DNA of 64,000 nt from Pseudomonadota bacterium (GTDB lineage Bacteria > Desulfobacterota > Desulfovibrionia > Desulfovibrionales > Desulfovibrionaceae). The notes beneath the pieces are model-generated. The model was given only the letters and a program-made list of their open reading frames with translations. It was not told where the DNA came from and did no database searches. Every line of letters begins with the position of its first letter. Position 1 is the first letter of the stretch. This document shows positions 1-7,120 of the stretch, piece by piece. The stretch spans positions 62,001 through 126,000 of the forward strand of contig JAEZYD010000056.1 of assembly GCA_023419375.1 (NCBI GenBank), written 5' to 3'. The position numbers and the translations under genes are program-made.

Positions 1-198
1 AAGCTGTGCTCGGGCTGTCATTCGGCCACTCCTGCGGCAATGAAGGGCAAACCTGTGGAGGCACTGGTGGCAGGAATGGAAAGGGTCAAAAACCTGAACA
101 ATGCCACAGGTGCCGCTGCCCGTATGCAACAGACGGTGCAGGGCCTGACCCCCGCGCAGATGAAGGACATTGCGACGTATCTTAACCAGATGAAATAA
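1..198 (+). CDS. Class I c-type cytochrome (c553-like), C-terminal part
   Basis: The window opens inside this gene, so its start and signal peptide are missing. The visible 65 residues begin with KLCSGCH, a CxxCH haem c attachment site. They continue with a helical stretch holding a Met that could be the sixth haem ligand (ARMQQT) and end in a typical class I cytochrome C-terminal helix (QMKDIATYLNQMK). The spacing from CxxCH to Met to final helix matches small periplasmic cytochromes c553 of Desulfovibrio, which shuttle electrons in the periplasm. A GC-rich hairpin follows about 35 bases after the stop. The family call is firm for the haem class. The exact partner cannot be read from this fragment. 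Confidence 0.85.
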   Translation, partial: KLCSGCHSATPAAMKGKPVEALVAGMERVKNLNNATGAAARMQQTVQGLTPAQMKDIATYLNQMK

Positions 199-233
199 CG
201 TTAATCGCAGCAAAGTATCAGGCTGATATTCTG

Positions 234-261
234 GCAGCCCCGGCACAGTGACCGGGGCTGC
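234..261 (+). terminator. Hairpin after the cytochrome gene
   Basis: A perfect 10-bp stem (GCAGCCCCGG / CCGGGGCTGC) with an 8-base loop lies between the cytochrome stop and the tRNA. It is well placed to end the cytochrome transcript. No T run follows, so it is only a probable terminator. Confidence 0.4.
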
Positions 262-285
262 TCTGGTGCAACGGCAAAATTGCGC

Positions 286-314
286 TTGCAATACGCTGAA
301 TAACAGGGCATATA
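286..314 (+). promoter_or_regulatory. Possible sigma-70 promoter of tRNA-Val
   Basis: TTGCAA at 286-291 and CATATA at 309-314 are 17 bases apart and sit 22 bases before the tRNA 5' end. The spacing is ideal but the two boxes are only fair matches, so this is a weak prediction. Confidence 0.3.
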
Positions 315-336
315 GCTGCCTGTGCTACGCTGTTTC

Positions 337-412
337 GGGCAGTTAGCTCAGTTGGTTGAGCACCGCCCTTACAAGGCGGGGGCCACAGGTTCAAGTCCTG
401 TACTGCCCACCA
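337..412 (+). tRNA. tRNA-Val (anticodon TAC)
   Basis: A 76-base cloverleaf can be folded. The acceptor stem GGGCAGT pairs with ACTGCCC. The D-loop is AGCTCAGTTGGTTGAG. The anticodon stem is CCGCC/GGCGG around CTTACAA, with TAC at the anticodon. The T-arm contains GGTTCAAGTCC, and CCA is encoded at the 3' end. TAC reads GUA-type valine codons. A strong intrinsic terminator follows within eight bases. Beyond it come an IS remnant and AT-rich foreign-looking genes, so the 3' end of this tRNA is a plausible integration target. Confidence 0.96.
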
Positions 413-419
413 AATATGA

Positions 420-457
420 AAGGGGTTATCCTAAAAAGGATGACCCCTTATTTTTTT
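420..457 (+). terminator. Intrinsic terminator of tRNA-Val
   Basis: AAGGGGTTATCC pairs with GGATGACCCCTT (one G-T wobble) across a TAAAAA loop and is followed by A and seven T's. This is a textbook rho-independent terminator immediately after the tRNA. Confidence 0.9.
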
Positions 458-479
458 GGGCACATGGTTTGGGCACATG
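455..479 (+). repeat. Tandem 12-bp direct repeat next to the tRNA terminator
   Basis: TTTGGGCACATG occurs at 455-466 and again at 468-479, one base apart. The first copy overlaps the terminator T run. Closely spaced direct repeats just beyond a tRNA can be arm-type integrase sites or leftovers of an integration junction. No integrase gene is visible here, so that role is only a guess. The rest of the gap up to 705 holds no ORF I can support. Confidence 0.45.
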
Positions 480-704
480 AAGGCGTGATGTCGGGGAAGG
501 ATTCAATGGCCGCTCTTCGCGATGCCCGCAGAACACAAAACATGGCGGCAGGATACAAACCAACGGCGACCGCGCAGTTCGTTGAGCTGGCTAACTCCAG
601 AAGAATTCCGAGAAAAGAATATAACCTTCAGCCTCTTGGGAACCTCTAATTTACAAGTGGCATACGCAGTGGGGCAAGGTCAAGTTCCAGCACCTCCTCC
701 TTAG

Positions 705-944
705 TTGAGGGGTGTCCGGTCGAAATGGGGGCTACTCCACGAGCGTACAATGCGCACAGTTAAAGAAGAACTCTTCTGGCTGTGCGAATGGAGTAGCCTG
801 GAGCACCTGAGTAACGCGCTTTATGACTGGATAGAATTCTTTAACACCCAGTACCTGCACTCGGCACTTGGCTGGAAGACGCCACACTACGTGCATCAGC
901 AGGCTGGTAAAAACCGGAAGGATTCTCCCTTAAAGGCTGCTTGA
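705..944 (+). pseudogene. IS3-type transposase, C-terminal remnant
   Basis: From about position 745 the translation reads ERTMRTVKEELFWLCEW and later FFNTQYLHSALGWKTP. This is the end of the DDE integrase core of IS3-family OrfB transposases, including the final catalytic Glu (VKEE). The first 60% of the protein is missing, and no matching upstream frame exists between the tRNA and 705. Just before the conserved part, 702-725 reads TGAGGGGTGTCCGGTCGAAA, which resembles an IS3-type terminal repeat. The element therefore appears internally deleted, with one end fused to the tail of its transposase. It cannot be active. Confidence 0.75.
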
Positions 945-1016
945 TTGGCGGGAGGCATTAAAAGTAATCACTCCCAGTATCAACTTAAAAATTTAACACT
1001 CTCATAACCCTCGAAA

Positions 1017-2075
1017 TTATTGGTGAGGGGGCACATTCATTCTATCCGCCTGCAATTCTAAAATAAAACTGGAAACACTAAAATTTTCTGGCAAGCACCT
1101 TGGTCTATAGTCATTGAATTTAGTTAAGGAAATGGCTCTATGTTCTTCTGACAATTGCTCATCTACAATATTTGTTACTTCAATTGCGAACTGAACAAAT
1201 TTCCCATTATCAGGCAGAGATATAAATTTATGATCATACATTGAACCCGTCAGAAAAAGAACAGAGGCATAGGTTCCAAGTCCAAAATTTCCATTTATCC
1301 AATACAAATTCAGCCCATATATATCTCTTGCAATTGTTATAATTGCAACATCTCTTATTATTTTTCTATCATTATTAAATATAGTTTTTGTCTTAAATTC
1401 TGAACCTTCATCAACAAAACAGATGCTTCTATCGTCGCCACTGACGTGCTGTTCTATAAATAAACAAGGGAAATTTTTTTTCAAAAAAAAGCTTTTATAT
1501 TCTAAACTAGAAATTCCACCTAGGAGTATTATATTATTATTTTCAATATCACTTAAATTAATATTTTCTTCAATGGATTTATGTAATATTCTTTCTGCCA
1601 CTCGCATCTTATCCACAAGACAAGATTTAATCACTTGTATGGAGTAAGCAGTTGCAAGTGAACTAGTGTGGTTTTCCTTTTCTCTAAAAGTTCCAAGACT
1701 TCCACCGTAGAATAGAAAATATTTTCTATTTCCAATACCACCATACCATAACTCATACAGTTTACCATAGCTTGACTTATGCAATTCTCTGTCGAGCACA
1801 GATTTAAACTTTTCAAAACCCAAAAAGAGTATCACTAACGATGATGAAATATTAATTAACATAGCAATAATGCTATTTAAAATTGTTTTTGTACTTTTAT
1901 TTTCCAACCCATCTACGTAATAAGCTGACCCAACGCATATAGATATTATCAATACAACAAAAATAAACATTAAAAATTGTACATATGTTATGTGTATTTT
2001 TAATTTGTTAAATATAATTAACGATTTGGAATAAAACATTCTCATCCGTGCCTCCAAAAAACATTCATTTCTCAT
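1017..2075 (-). CDS. Two-TM hypothetical protein with cytosolic domain
   Basis: I do not recognise the family. The start chosen (2075) has a good ribosome site (AAGAAGGTGGT). A second ATG at 2045 behind GGAGG is equally possible, and an upstream TTG at 2147 would extend the frame. The N-terminus holds two hydrophobic helices (around QFLMFIFVVLIISICVGSAY and SIIAMLINISSSLVILFLGF). A domain of about 250 residues follows, with glycine-rich turns such as LFYGGSLGTF, IILLGGISSLE and GNFGLGTYASVLFLTG. Those turns look like a Rossmann-type nucleotide-binding or hydrolase fold. That layout, two TM helices plus a possible nucleotide-sensing domain, is seen in some defence effectors, but this is inference. 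The gene is far more AT-rich than its surroundings, which suggests horizontal transfer. Confidence 0.65.
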   Translation of the reverse strand: MRNECFLEARMRMFYSKSLIIFNKLKIHITYVQFLMFIFVVLIISICVGSAYYVDGLENKSTKTILNSIIAMLINISSSLVILFLGFEKFKSVLDRELHKSSYGKLYELWYGGIGNRKYFLFYGGSLGTFREKENHTSSLATAYSIQVIKSCLVDKMRVAERILHKSIEENINLSDIENNNIILLGGISSLEYKSFFLKKNFPCLFIEQHVSGDDRSICFVDEGSEFKTKTIFNNDRKIIRDVAIITIARDIYGLNLYWINGNFGLGTYASVLFLTGSMYDHKFISLPDNGKFVQFAIEVTNIVDEQLSEEHRAISLTKFNDYRPRCLPENFSVSSFILELQADRMNVPPHQ

Positions 2076-2479
2076 ACCACCTTCTTTAATAGATGTTTTT
2101 AGCAGCCCATAAAAACGTGTACAACCAAGTTTTTGAGTAAGTAGCAACCAACACTTCCTATCAAAAAAAATAGTTGAGCAGCGCCGGGTGGACTGATAGA
2201 AAAACTTAGATTGAGGAACTTCTGAAGAGACTGTTTTTTGCTTTAATCACATTTTCACTGACATTCAACACGAATATACGTTCCTGGCGCATCCGCTGCC
2301 AGCGGAAGCAGTTACACAAAGAAAAATACCCCCGTACACCATCTCATCGAACAGCCCCTATTAAATCCCCGGCATACAACTATTCAACCAAGTGAAATAC
2401 CAACCCATGCATAGGCAAAAAATGGAACTGTCGATCATTCATAGCTTCATAACTATATACGCTATATGAGAAATATACA
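2076..2479. other. Intergenic region between two AT-rich orphan genes
   Basis: About 400 bases separate the divergent two-TM gene and the nuclease-like gene. It is AT-rich and presumably holds both promoters. It contains no ORF I can support, no second copy of the tRNA end and no clear inverted repeat. The 5' extension of the two-TM gene would occupy 2076-2147. Confidence 0.4.
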
Positions 2480-3133
2480 ATGAGCAGCAAAACATTGGCT
2501 CAATGCCTTGAAGTTTTTAACAGGAAAGAACGTTACTGGCTCATTCGGAACTGCTGCGGGAACGGCACAGACCTATCATTGCCTCTTAGTGATGCGATTA
2601 TTGAGAAATTGACAAAAAAATTCACTGAATTATTGAATGCTGATCTTAAAAATGCTTGGTGGGCTATGGATTATCATATCGATTGGCTCATCGCAGCACT
2701 GACCAGATACAACGGACAAAATGAAGAAAATAAGACAATTCAAAATATAAATTATAAAATTTTTGGAACTCAAGAAGATTTCGATTTCATAATCTGCACT
2801 GAAAATACACTTATATTTATCGAGGCAAAATTATCTTCTGTATGGGACAGGAAACAATTGGATAGCAAGATTAAAAGACTTAACGGTATGAAAGAATTAT
2901 TCAAAAGTACGAAACAATATTTTGTTTTGCTTTCCCCTGGGTTTCAGAACATTGAATCGACAAAAGATTACGTCACAAACGAATTAACTTCCATGCGGAC
3001 AGGCTACATCTGCCTTGAAACCCCACCCCAAACTACTGACGGCAGCCGTTTCTTGAAGGTGATCCGTTGTGATGAAAATAGAACTGCTGACAAGGATGGA
3101 GCCTTTTGGAAAACTTCTCCTTGTTCTCGGTGA
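2480..3133 (+). CDS. PD-(D/E)XK nuclease-like orphan protein
   Basis: A 217-residue AT-rich gene. The centre reads DFDFIICTENTLIFIEAKLS: an Asp at about 102, a hydrophobic beta strand, then E115-A-K117. This is the D...ExK signature of PD-(D/E)XK nucleases. The tryptophan-rich helix WWAMDYHIDWLIAAL upstream is common in small restriction-like proteins. No methyltransferase or helicase partner is present. The neighbour at 1017-2075 is equally AT-rich, so the two may have arrived together as a defence or mobile cargo. The gene converges on the NRPS, whose stop lies 70 bases downstream. The ribosome site is weak. Fold assignment rests on the motif alone. Confidence 0.6.
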   Translation: MSSKTLAQCLEVFNRKERYWLIRNCCGNGTDLSLPLSDAIIEKLTKKFTELLNADLKNAWWAMDYHIDWLIAALTRYNGQNEENKTIQNINYKIFGTQEDFDFIICTENTLIFIEAKLSSVWDRKQLDSKIKRLNGMKELFKSTKQYFVLLSPGFQNIESTKDYVTNELTSMRTGYICLETPPQTTDGSRFLKVIRCDENRTADKDGAFWKTSPCSR

Positions 3134-3203
3134 CAACACACAAGGGAGAGTTTGTTCATTCCAGAAGCTTGCTATCTTCCAGATCGGGTCCGAAACATTG
3201 ACC

Positions 3204-6200
3204 TCACTCCATCGACATTCCGCACGCATCATCTTCACCCAACTGCCCCAAAAAGTCGCAAATATGCTCTGCCACGCCATCAGCAAGGCCGGGCGAAAGC
3301 ATGCTTTGGTGCGTGCCCGCCGTCCAGCGGAGGGTGATATTTTTTTCAGGCAAAAAGCGGCTCCAGCCCTGATACTGGTCATTAAAATCAGTGTAAGGAT
3401 TACTGGCAAAATCCAGCGCGCGAATATACAGAATGCGCAGGTCAGACGGCGCTGGATTGTCATACCGTGCCGCGGCGATGGCATTGAGCCTGTAAGTCTG
3501 CAACAGGTTTTCCATATGCGCAGGGCTGAAATTGGGCGGCAGCAGCCCGGCTTTTTCGCCGCATGCCACCAGATACGCCATTCTTTCAGCCCTGTTCATG
3601 GCCCGCAGCTTTTCCACATCAAAGGCCAGCGCTTCCGCGAGCTGGTTTTTCAGCAGTTCCACATCGTCCTTGGCCGCAAGCTGCTTGGCCCTGGTATTGT
3701 CCAGCACCGTATCCAGAATCAGAACCGGGCCAGGGTCGCCCCCCCGCGCGGCATACTGGCAGGCCGCCTCATAAGCCAGAAGCCCCCCGAAACTCCAGCC
3801 GCCAAAAACGATATTGTCCGTAGCTACCTTGAGGATTTCATCCAGATAAATCGCGGCCAGGTCCTGAACACTGTACAGCTCCGTATTCAGAACAGTCTTT
3901 TCAGCCTGAAAGCCCGCAGGCTCCACAGCGTAGAGGGTGTAGCGCCCATCCAGCAGCCGGGCCAGATCGCTGTAACAGAACACACCGCCGCCCACAGGAT
4001 GAAACAAAAAAATGTTTTTACCGCCCTCACTATGGCAAAGCTTGATGATGGGGCTGTTGCGCACCCCGGCCTTACCCTCTACAAGTTCGGCCAGCCGTGC
4101 AATGCTGGAATGAGCCATCAGCTCGTTGACGGCAATATGAACGCGCAACTCTTTTTCAATCATGGCAACAAGACGCACGGCCATGATGCTGTGCCCGCCC
4201 ATGCTGAAAAAACTGGCCTCCGCATCATTCACTTCCATGCCCAGCAACCGCTTCCAGATGGCGGCAAGCGCCTGCTCCACAGCTCCTTGCGGGCAGCGCC
4301 CTGCAACGGCATCTGCCCTGCCCAACGGAGACGGCAGCGCCCTTTTATCCACCTTGCGGTTGGGTGAAAGGGGCAGCTCCACCATTGGCACAATATAGTC
4401 CGGCACACAAAATTGCGGCAACTGCTGCTCAAGATAGCTGCGCAAAACGGCCGGATTCACAGCACCCACAACATAGGCGGCAAGGCTTTTATCGTTACCA
4501 GCCTGATAAAAATCCGCCACCACGGCCACCTGCCGCACACCGGGAAAGCTCCCCACGGCCTTTTCCACCTCGCCGATCTCGACCCGGTTGCCCCTGATCT
4601 TGACCTGCTGATCCTCCCGCCCACGGTAGTACACAAGACCGTTCTGGATAAAGCCATTGTCGCCAGTTCGGTAACAGCGCCGCCCGGCATATTCGGTAAA
4701 AGCATCGGCGCTCTCGCCATTCAGATAGCCGCGCGAAACGCCCGCACCCGCGATCCACAGTTCTCCGGTTACAGAGTCCGGCACCGGGCGCTGATGTTTA
4801 TCCAGCACAAAAATACTCACGCCTTCAAGCGCCCTGCCAATGGGAAAGGCTGTAAAATCCGCATGATTGGCGCGGTCAATGCGAAAGGCGCTGCTGTCTA
4901 CCGTGCATTCTGTAGGGCCGTACACATTGAACAGCACCACATCTTCATTGCCGGGTATGGCATAAAATTTCTGAATAACGTCTGGCCGCAGCACCTCGCC
5001 AGCCAACAGCACACGCTTGAGCGGCAGGGGCTGGCGGTGCTCCTGCAAATAATCCACCAGCACATTAAAAAAGGCCGGGGTCATGTCGCACAGGTCAATG
5101 CCCCGCTTGCGGACGCAGGCACAAAATGCAGCAGGATTTTTGCGCTCCTCGTCCGCCATGACATACAGGGGCTTGCCGCAAAACAGCGAAACCGCCAGTT
5201 GCTGGATGGACGCATCAAACGAGAGCGGCGCAACCAGCCCCACAGTGCCGCACCCTTCTGAAAACGCCCGCAGGGCATGGATTATGTGCAGGAGGTGGCG
5301 GTGCTCCACCACAACGCCCTTGGGTTGCCCTGTGGAGCCGCTGGTGTAGACAACATAGGCGGCAGCGTCCGGCCTGACAGCCGCAAGCGGGGCTATGGGG
5401 CAGGCCTCCAGATCCCTCAGGCCAAAGCTCTCGCGCATGGCATTTGTGCCGTGGATTCTGGTATCGCGGACGCTTCTGCAAATCTGCACATCATAGCGAA
5501 AGGCATCCGTCTGACCATTGGCAGAGGACGCAGAAGCCGCCGCGGGTGAAAATTTTACTTCAACCGGATATGGGCATTCTGCCGCCCAGGCACTAAAGAA
5601 ACGCCGTGGCACAAACAGCTCTGCCGAACCTTCAAAACGCAGCAAAGCTGACTGATCGCCCGTGGCAAGAGCATGCCCCCTGATGGCCGCCCGCAGGTCG
5701 TCCTTGCGGTCCATATCCCGCACGGCACCCACAAAAATGCTGCCGTCTGCCGTGAGGCGCTCTGCGGCGTGGTCAAGCACCTTGCGCAGATAATTGTAAC
5801 CGGGAAAGCAATCCACAACGCCGTTGAGCACCACAATGTCAAAGCGCTCGTCTTCAAAAAAGCAGATGTCTACGGCTTCCATGCGGTGAATGCTTACGGA
5901 AGCGCCGCAGGGCAAGGCCTGCACCCTGTCCAGTTCATTTTTGGCAATGTCTACCGCCGCGTACCGGCTGGCGGCAGAGGCCAGAGCCTGCGCCACCACG
6001 CCGGAGCCGCTGCCGACATCAAGCACGCTTTTGCCGTTGGGCTGTGCGCTTCCGGGGACGCTGCCAGGGGCACGGTTGGGGGCCAGACCCGTTTTTTGCA
6101 GCACGTTGTCAGCCATGCACTCAAGCTGCGCCAGTTCAAAGGGGCGGGCATCCACATCGTACAGCCAACCCCGGTCGCTGCCCGGCTCTGCAAGATGCTC

Positions 6201-6803
6201 CCAGTATTCCGTGCTGCTCAGGCCGCCGCTTTCCAGAGCATCCGTAAAATTTTGCGCATCCAGGCAGAGTATGTGGGCAATGTTGGGGTTACGGTAGCGG
6301 TGATATTCCGCCTCGGGCAGTGAAGCGCTGTCCGTCACCAGCAAGCGCACGGGCCTGAGCATGGCTTCCTGCCGGGCGCGCGGCAGTTCCCGCTCCACGG
6401 GCACGTACACGGCGCCGGCCCGCATGATGCCAATGGCGGCGGCAAGATACATGGCGCCGCGCTCGCACAGCCCCCCTACTGCCGCTTCCGGCCCGTAGTT
6501 TTGCGCCTGCACAAAGGCGGCTATGCGCGCGGAAAAATCCTTCAGCTCCCTGAAGCTCAGGCTTTTTCCGCCACCAGAAAGGGCGGGGTTATCCGGGTTC
6601 TCTTCCGCAACAGAGCAGAACAGAGCTTCAAAGCTGGCCCATCTGCCAGACAAGCCAGGCGAACTGGATGAACACGGCATAGCATTGCCAGCAGCGGAGA
6701 GGCCCGAAGGCACCATGGCTGGCTGGCCTGCGGCAGCAGCTCCCGCCGGATTCTGAGCCGCCTTGTTCCTGTGCATCCCAAAAGTGATATCGGCAATCTT
6801 CAT
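3204..6803 (-). CDS. NRPS module: A domain interrupted by methyltransferase, then PCP and TE
   Basis: The protein has 1199 residues and one module with no condensation domain. Adenylation core A1/A2 lies at about 80-140 (LSFREL, IMRAGAVYVPVE). At about 195-445 the A domain is split by a class I methyltransferase with SAM motif LDVGSGSG at 261-268. The A domain resumes at A3, YTSGSTGQPKG (486-496), and continues through FNVYGPTE (625-632), YRTGD (711) and NRKVDK (815). A carrier domain follows with GGHS (phosphopantetheine Ser872), then a type I thioesterase with GWSFGG (Ser1004) and a late GTHQS histidine. This A2-M-A3 layout is known from interrupted A domains that N- or O-methylate the activated amino acid. 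The product should be a single modified amino acid or a small condensate. FDAS (529-532) carries the Asp that normally binds the substrate amine. No PPTase is in view. Confidence 0.9.
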   Translation of the reverse strand: MKIADITFGMHRNKAAQNPAGAAAAGQPAMVPSGLSAAGNAMPCSSSSPGLSGRWASFEALFCSVAEENPDNPALSGGGKSLSFRELKDFSARIAAFVQAQNYGPEAAVGGLCERGAMYLAAAIGIMRAGAVYVPVERELPRARQEAMLRPVRLLVTDSASLPEAEYHRYRNPNIAHILCLDAQNFTDALESGGLSSTEYWEHLAEPGSDRGWLYDVDARPFELAQLECMADNVLQKTGLAPNRAPGSVPGSAQPNGKSVLDVGSGSGVVAQALASAASRYAAVDIAKNELDRVQALPCGASVSIHRMEAVDICFFEDERFDIVVLNGVVDCFPGYNYLRKVLDHAAERLTADGSIFVGAVRDMDRKDDLRAAIRGHALATGDQSALLRFEGSAELFVPRRFFSAWAAECPYPVEVKFSPAAASASSANGQTDAFRYDVQICRSVRDTRIHGTNAMRESFGLRDLEACPIAPLAAVRPDAAAYVVYTSGSTGQPKGVVVEHRHLLHIIHALRAFSEGCGTVGLVAPLSFDASIQQLAVSLFCGKPLYVMADEERKNPAAFCACVRKRGIDLCDMTPAFFNVLVDYLQEHRQPLPLKRVLLAGEVLRPDVIQKFYAIPGNEDVVLFNVYGPTECTVDSSAFRIDRANHADFTAFPIGRALEGVSIFVLDKHQRPVPDSVTGELWIAGAGVSRGYLNGESADAFTEYAGRRCYRTGDNGFIQNGLVYYRGREDQQVKIRGNRVEIGEVEKAVGSFPGVRQVAVVADFYQAGNDKSLAAYVVGAVNPAVLRSYLEQQLPQFCVPDYIVPMVELPLSPNRKVDKRALPSPLGRADAVAGRCPQGAVEQALAAIWKRLLGMEVNDAEASFFSMGGHSIMAVRLVAMIEKELRVHIAVNELMAHSSIARLAELVEGKAGVRNSPIIKLCHSEGGKNIFLFHPVGGGVFCYSDLARLLDGRYTLYAVEPAGFQAEKTVLNTELYSVQDLAAIYLDEILKVATDNIVFGGWSFGGLLAYEAACQYAARGGDPGPVLILDTVLDNTRAKQLAAKDDVELLKNQLAEALAFDVEKLRAMNRAERMAYLVACGEKAGLLPPNFSPAHMENLLQTYRLNAIAAARYDNPAPSDLRILYIRALDFASNPYTDFNDQYQGWSRFLPEKNITLRWTAGTHQSMLSPGLADGVAEHICDFLGQLGEDDACGMSME

Positions 6804-7120
6804 TTTGCGTTTTCCTCAATACCTTCCAGAAAGCCTATCTGATACTTCAGCTAGTCCTGCGCCGTCGCAAAAGCCACTTTCGGGGGGAGATTGTGGTTAA
6901 AACGCAGCATGATTGCGCTATCATTGCATGCACAAAACAAAGCAATGCCACCCAGGGGATCCTGGGCGGCAACCGACTTTATTCCTTTCTTTTTCTAAGT
7001 CAGGAACAGTTATTTTTCAATGGGATACTTCGCGGAGGGGATAATCAGAAGCACATATAACGGGACTCAGTAAATGTGAACGCCATGTCAAATGACACAG
7101 ATGGATCATGCAAACAGCCG
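6804..7120. other. Intergenic region between NRPS and autotransporter
   Basis: 317 bases upstream of the NRPS on the minus strand. It must hold the NRPS promoter and ribosome site (a weak GAGG before ATG). CCCAGG (6951-6956) and CCTGGG (6961-6966) form a short hairpin. On the minus strand this is followed by a loosely T-rich stretch, so it may end the autotransporter transcript. No convincing -35/-10 pair stands out and no ORF is supported. Confidence 0.35.

Noticed and set aside
356..649. Plus-strand frame beginning inside tRNA-Val
   Set aside because: Starts within the tRNA and crosses its terminator; no recognisable protein.
3069..4367. 432-residue plus-strand frame opposite the NRPS thioesterase and carrier
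   Set aside because: Opposite-strand shadow of GC-rich coding sequence; no motif, and the NRPS domains on the other strand are unambiguous.
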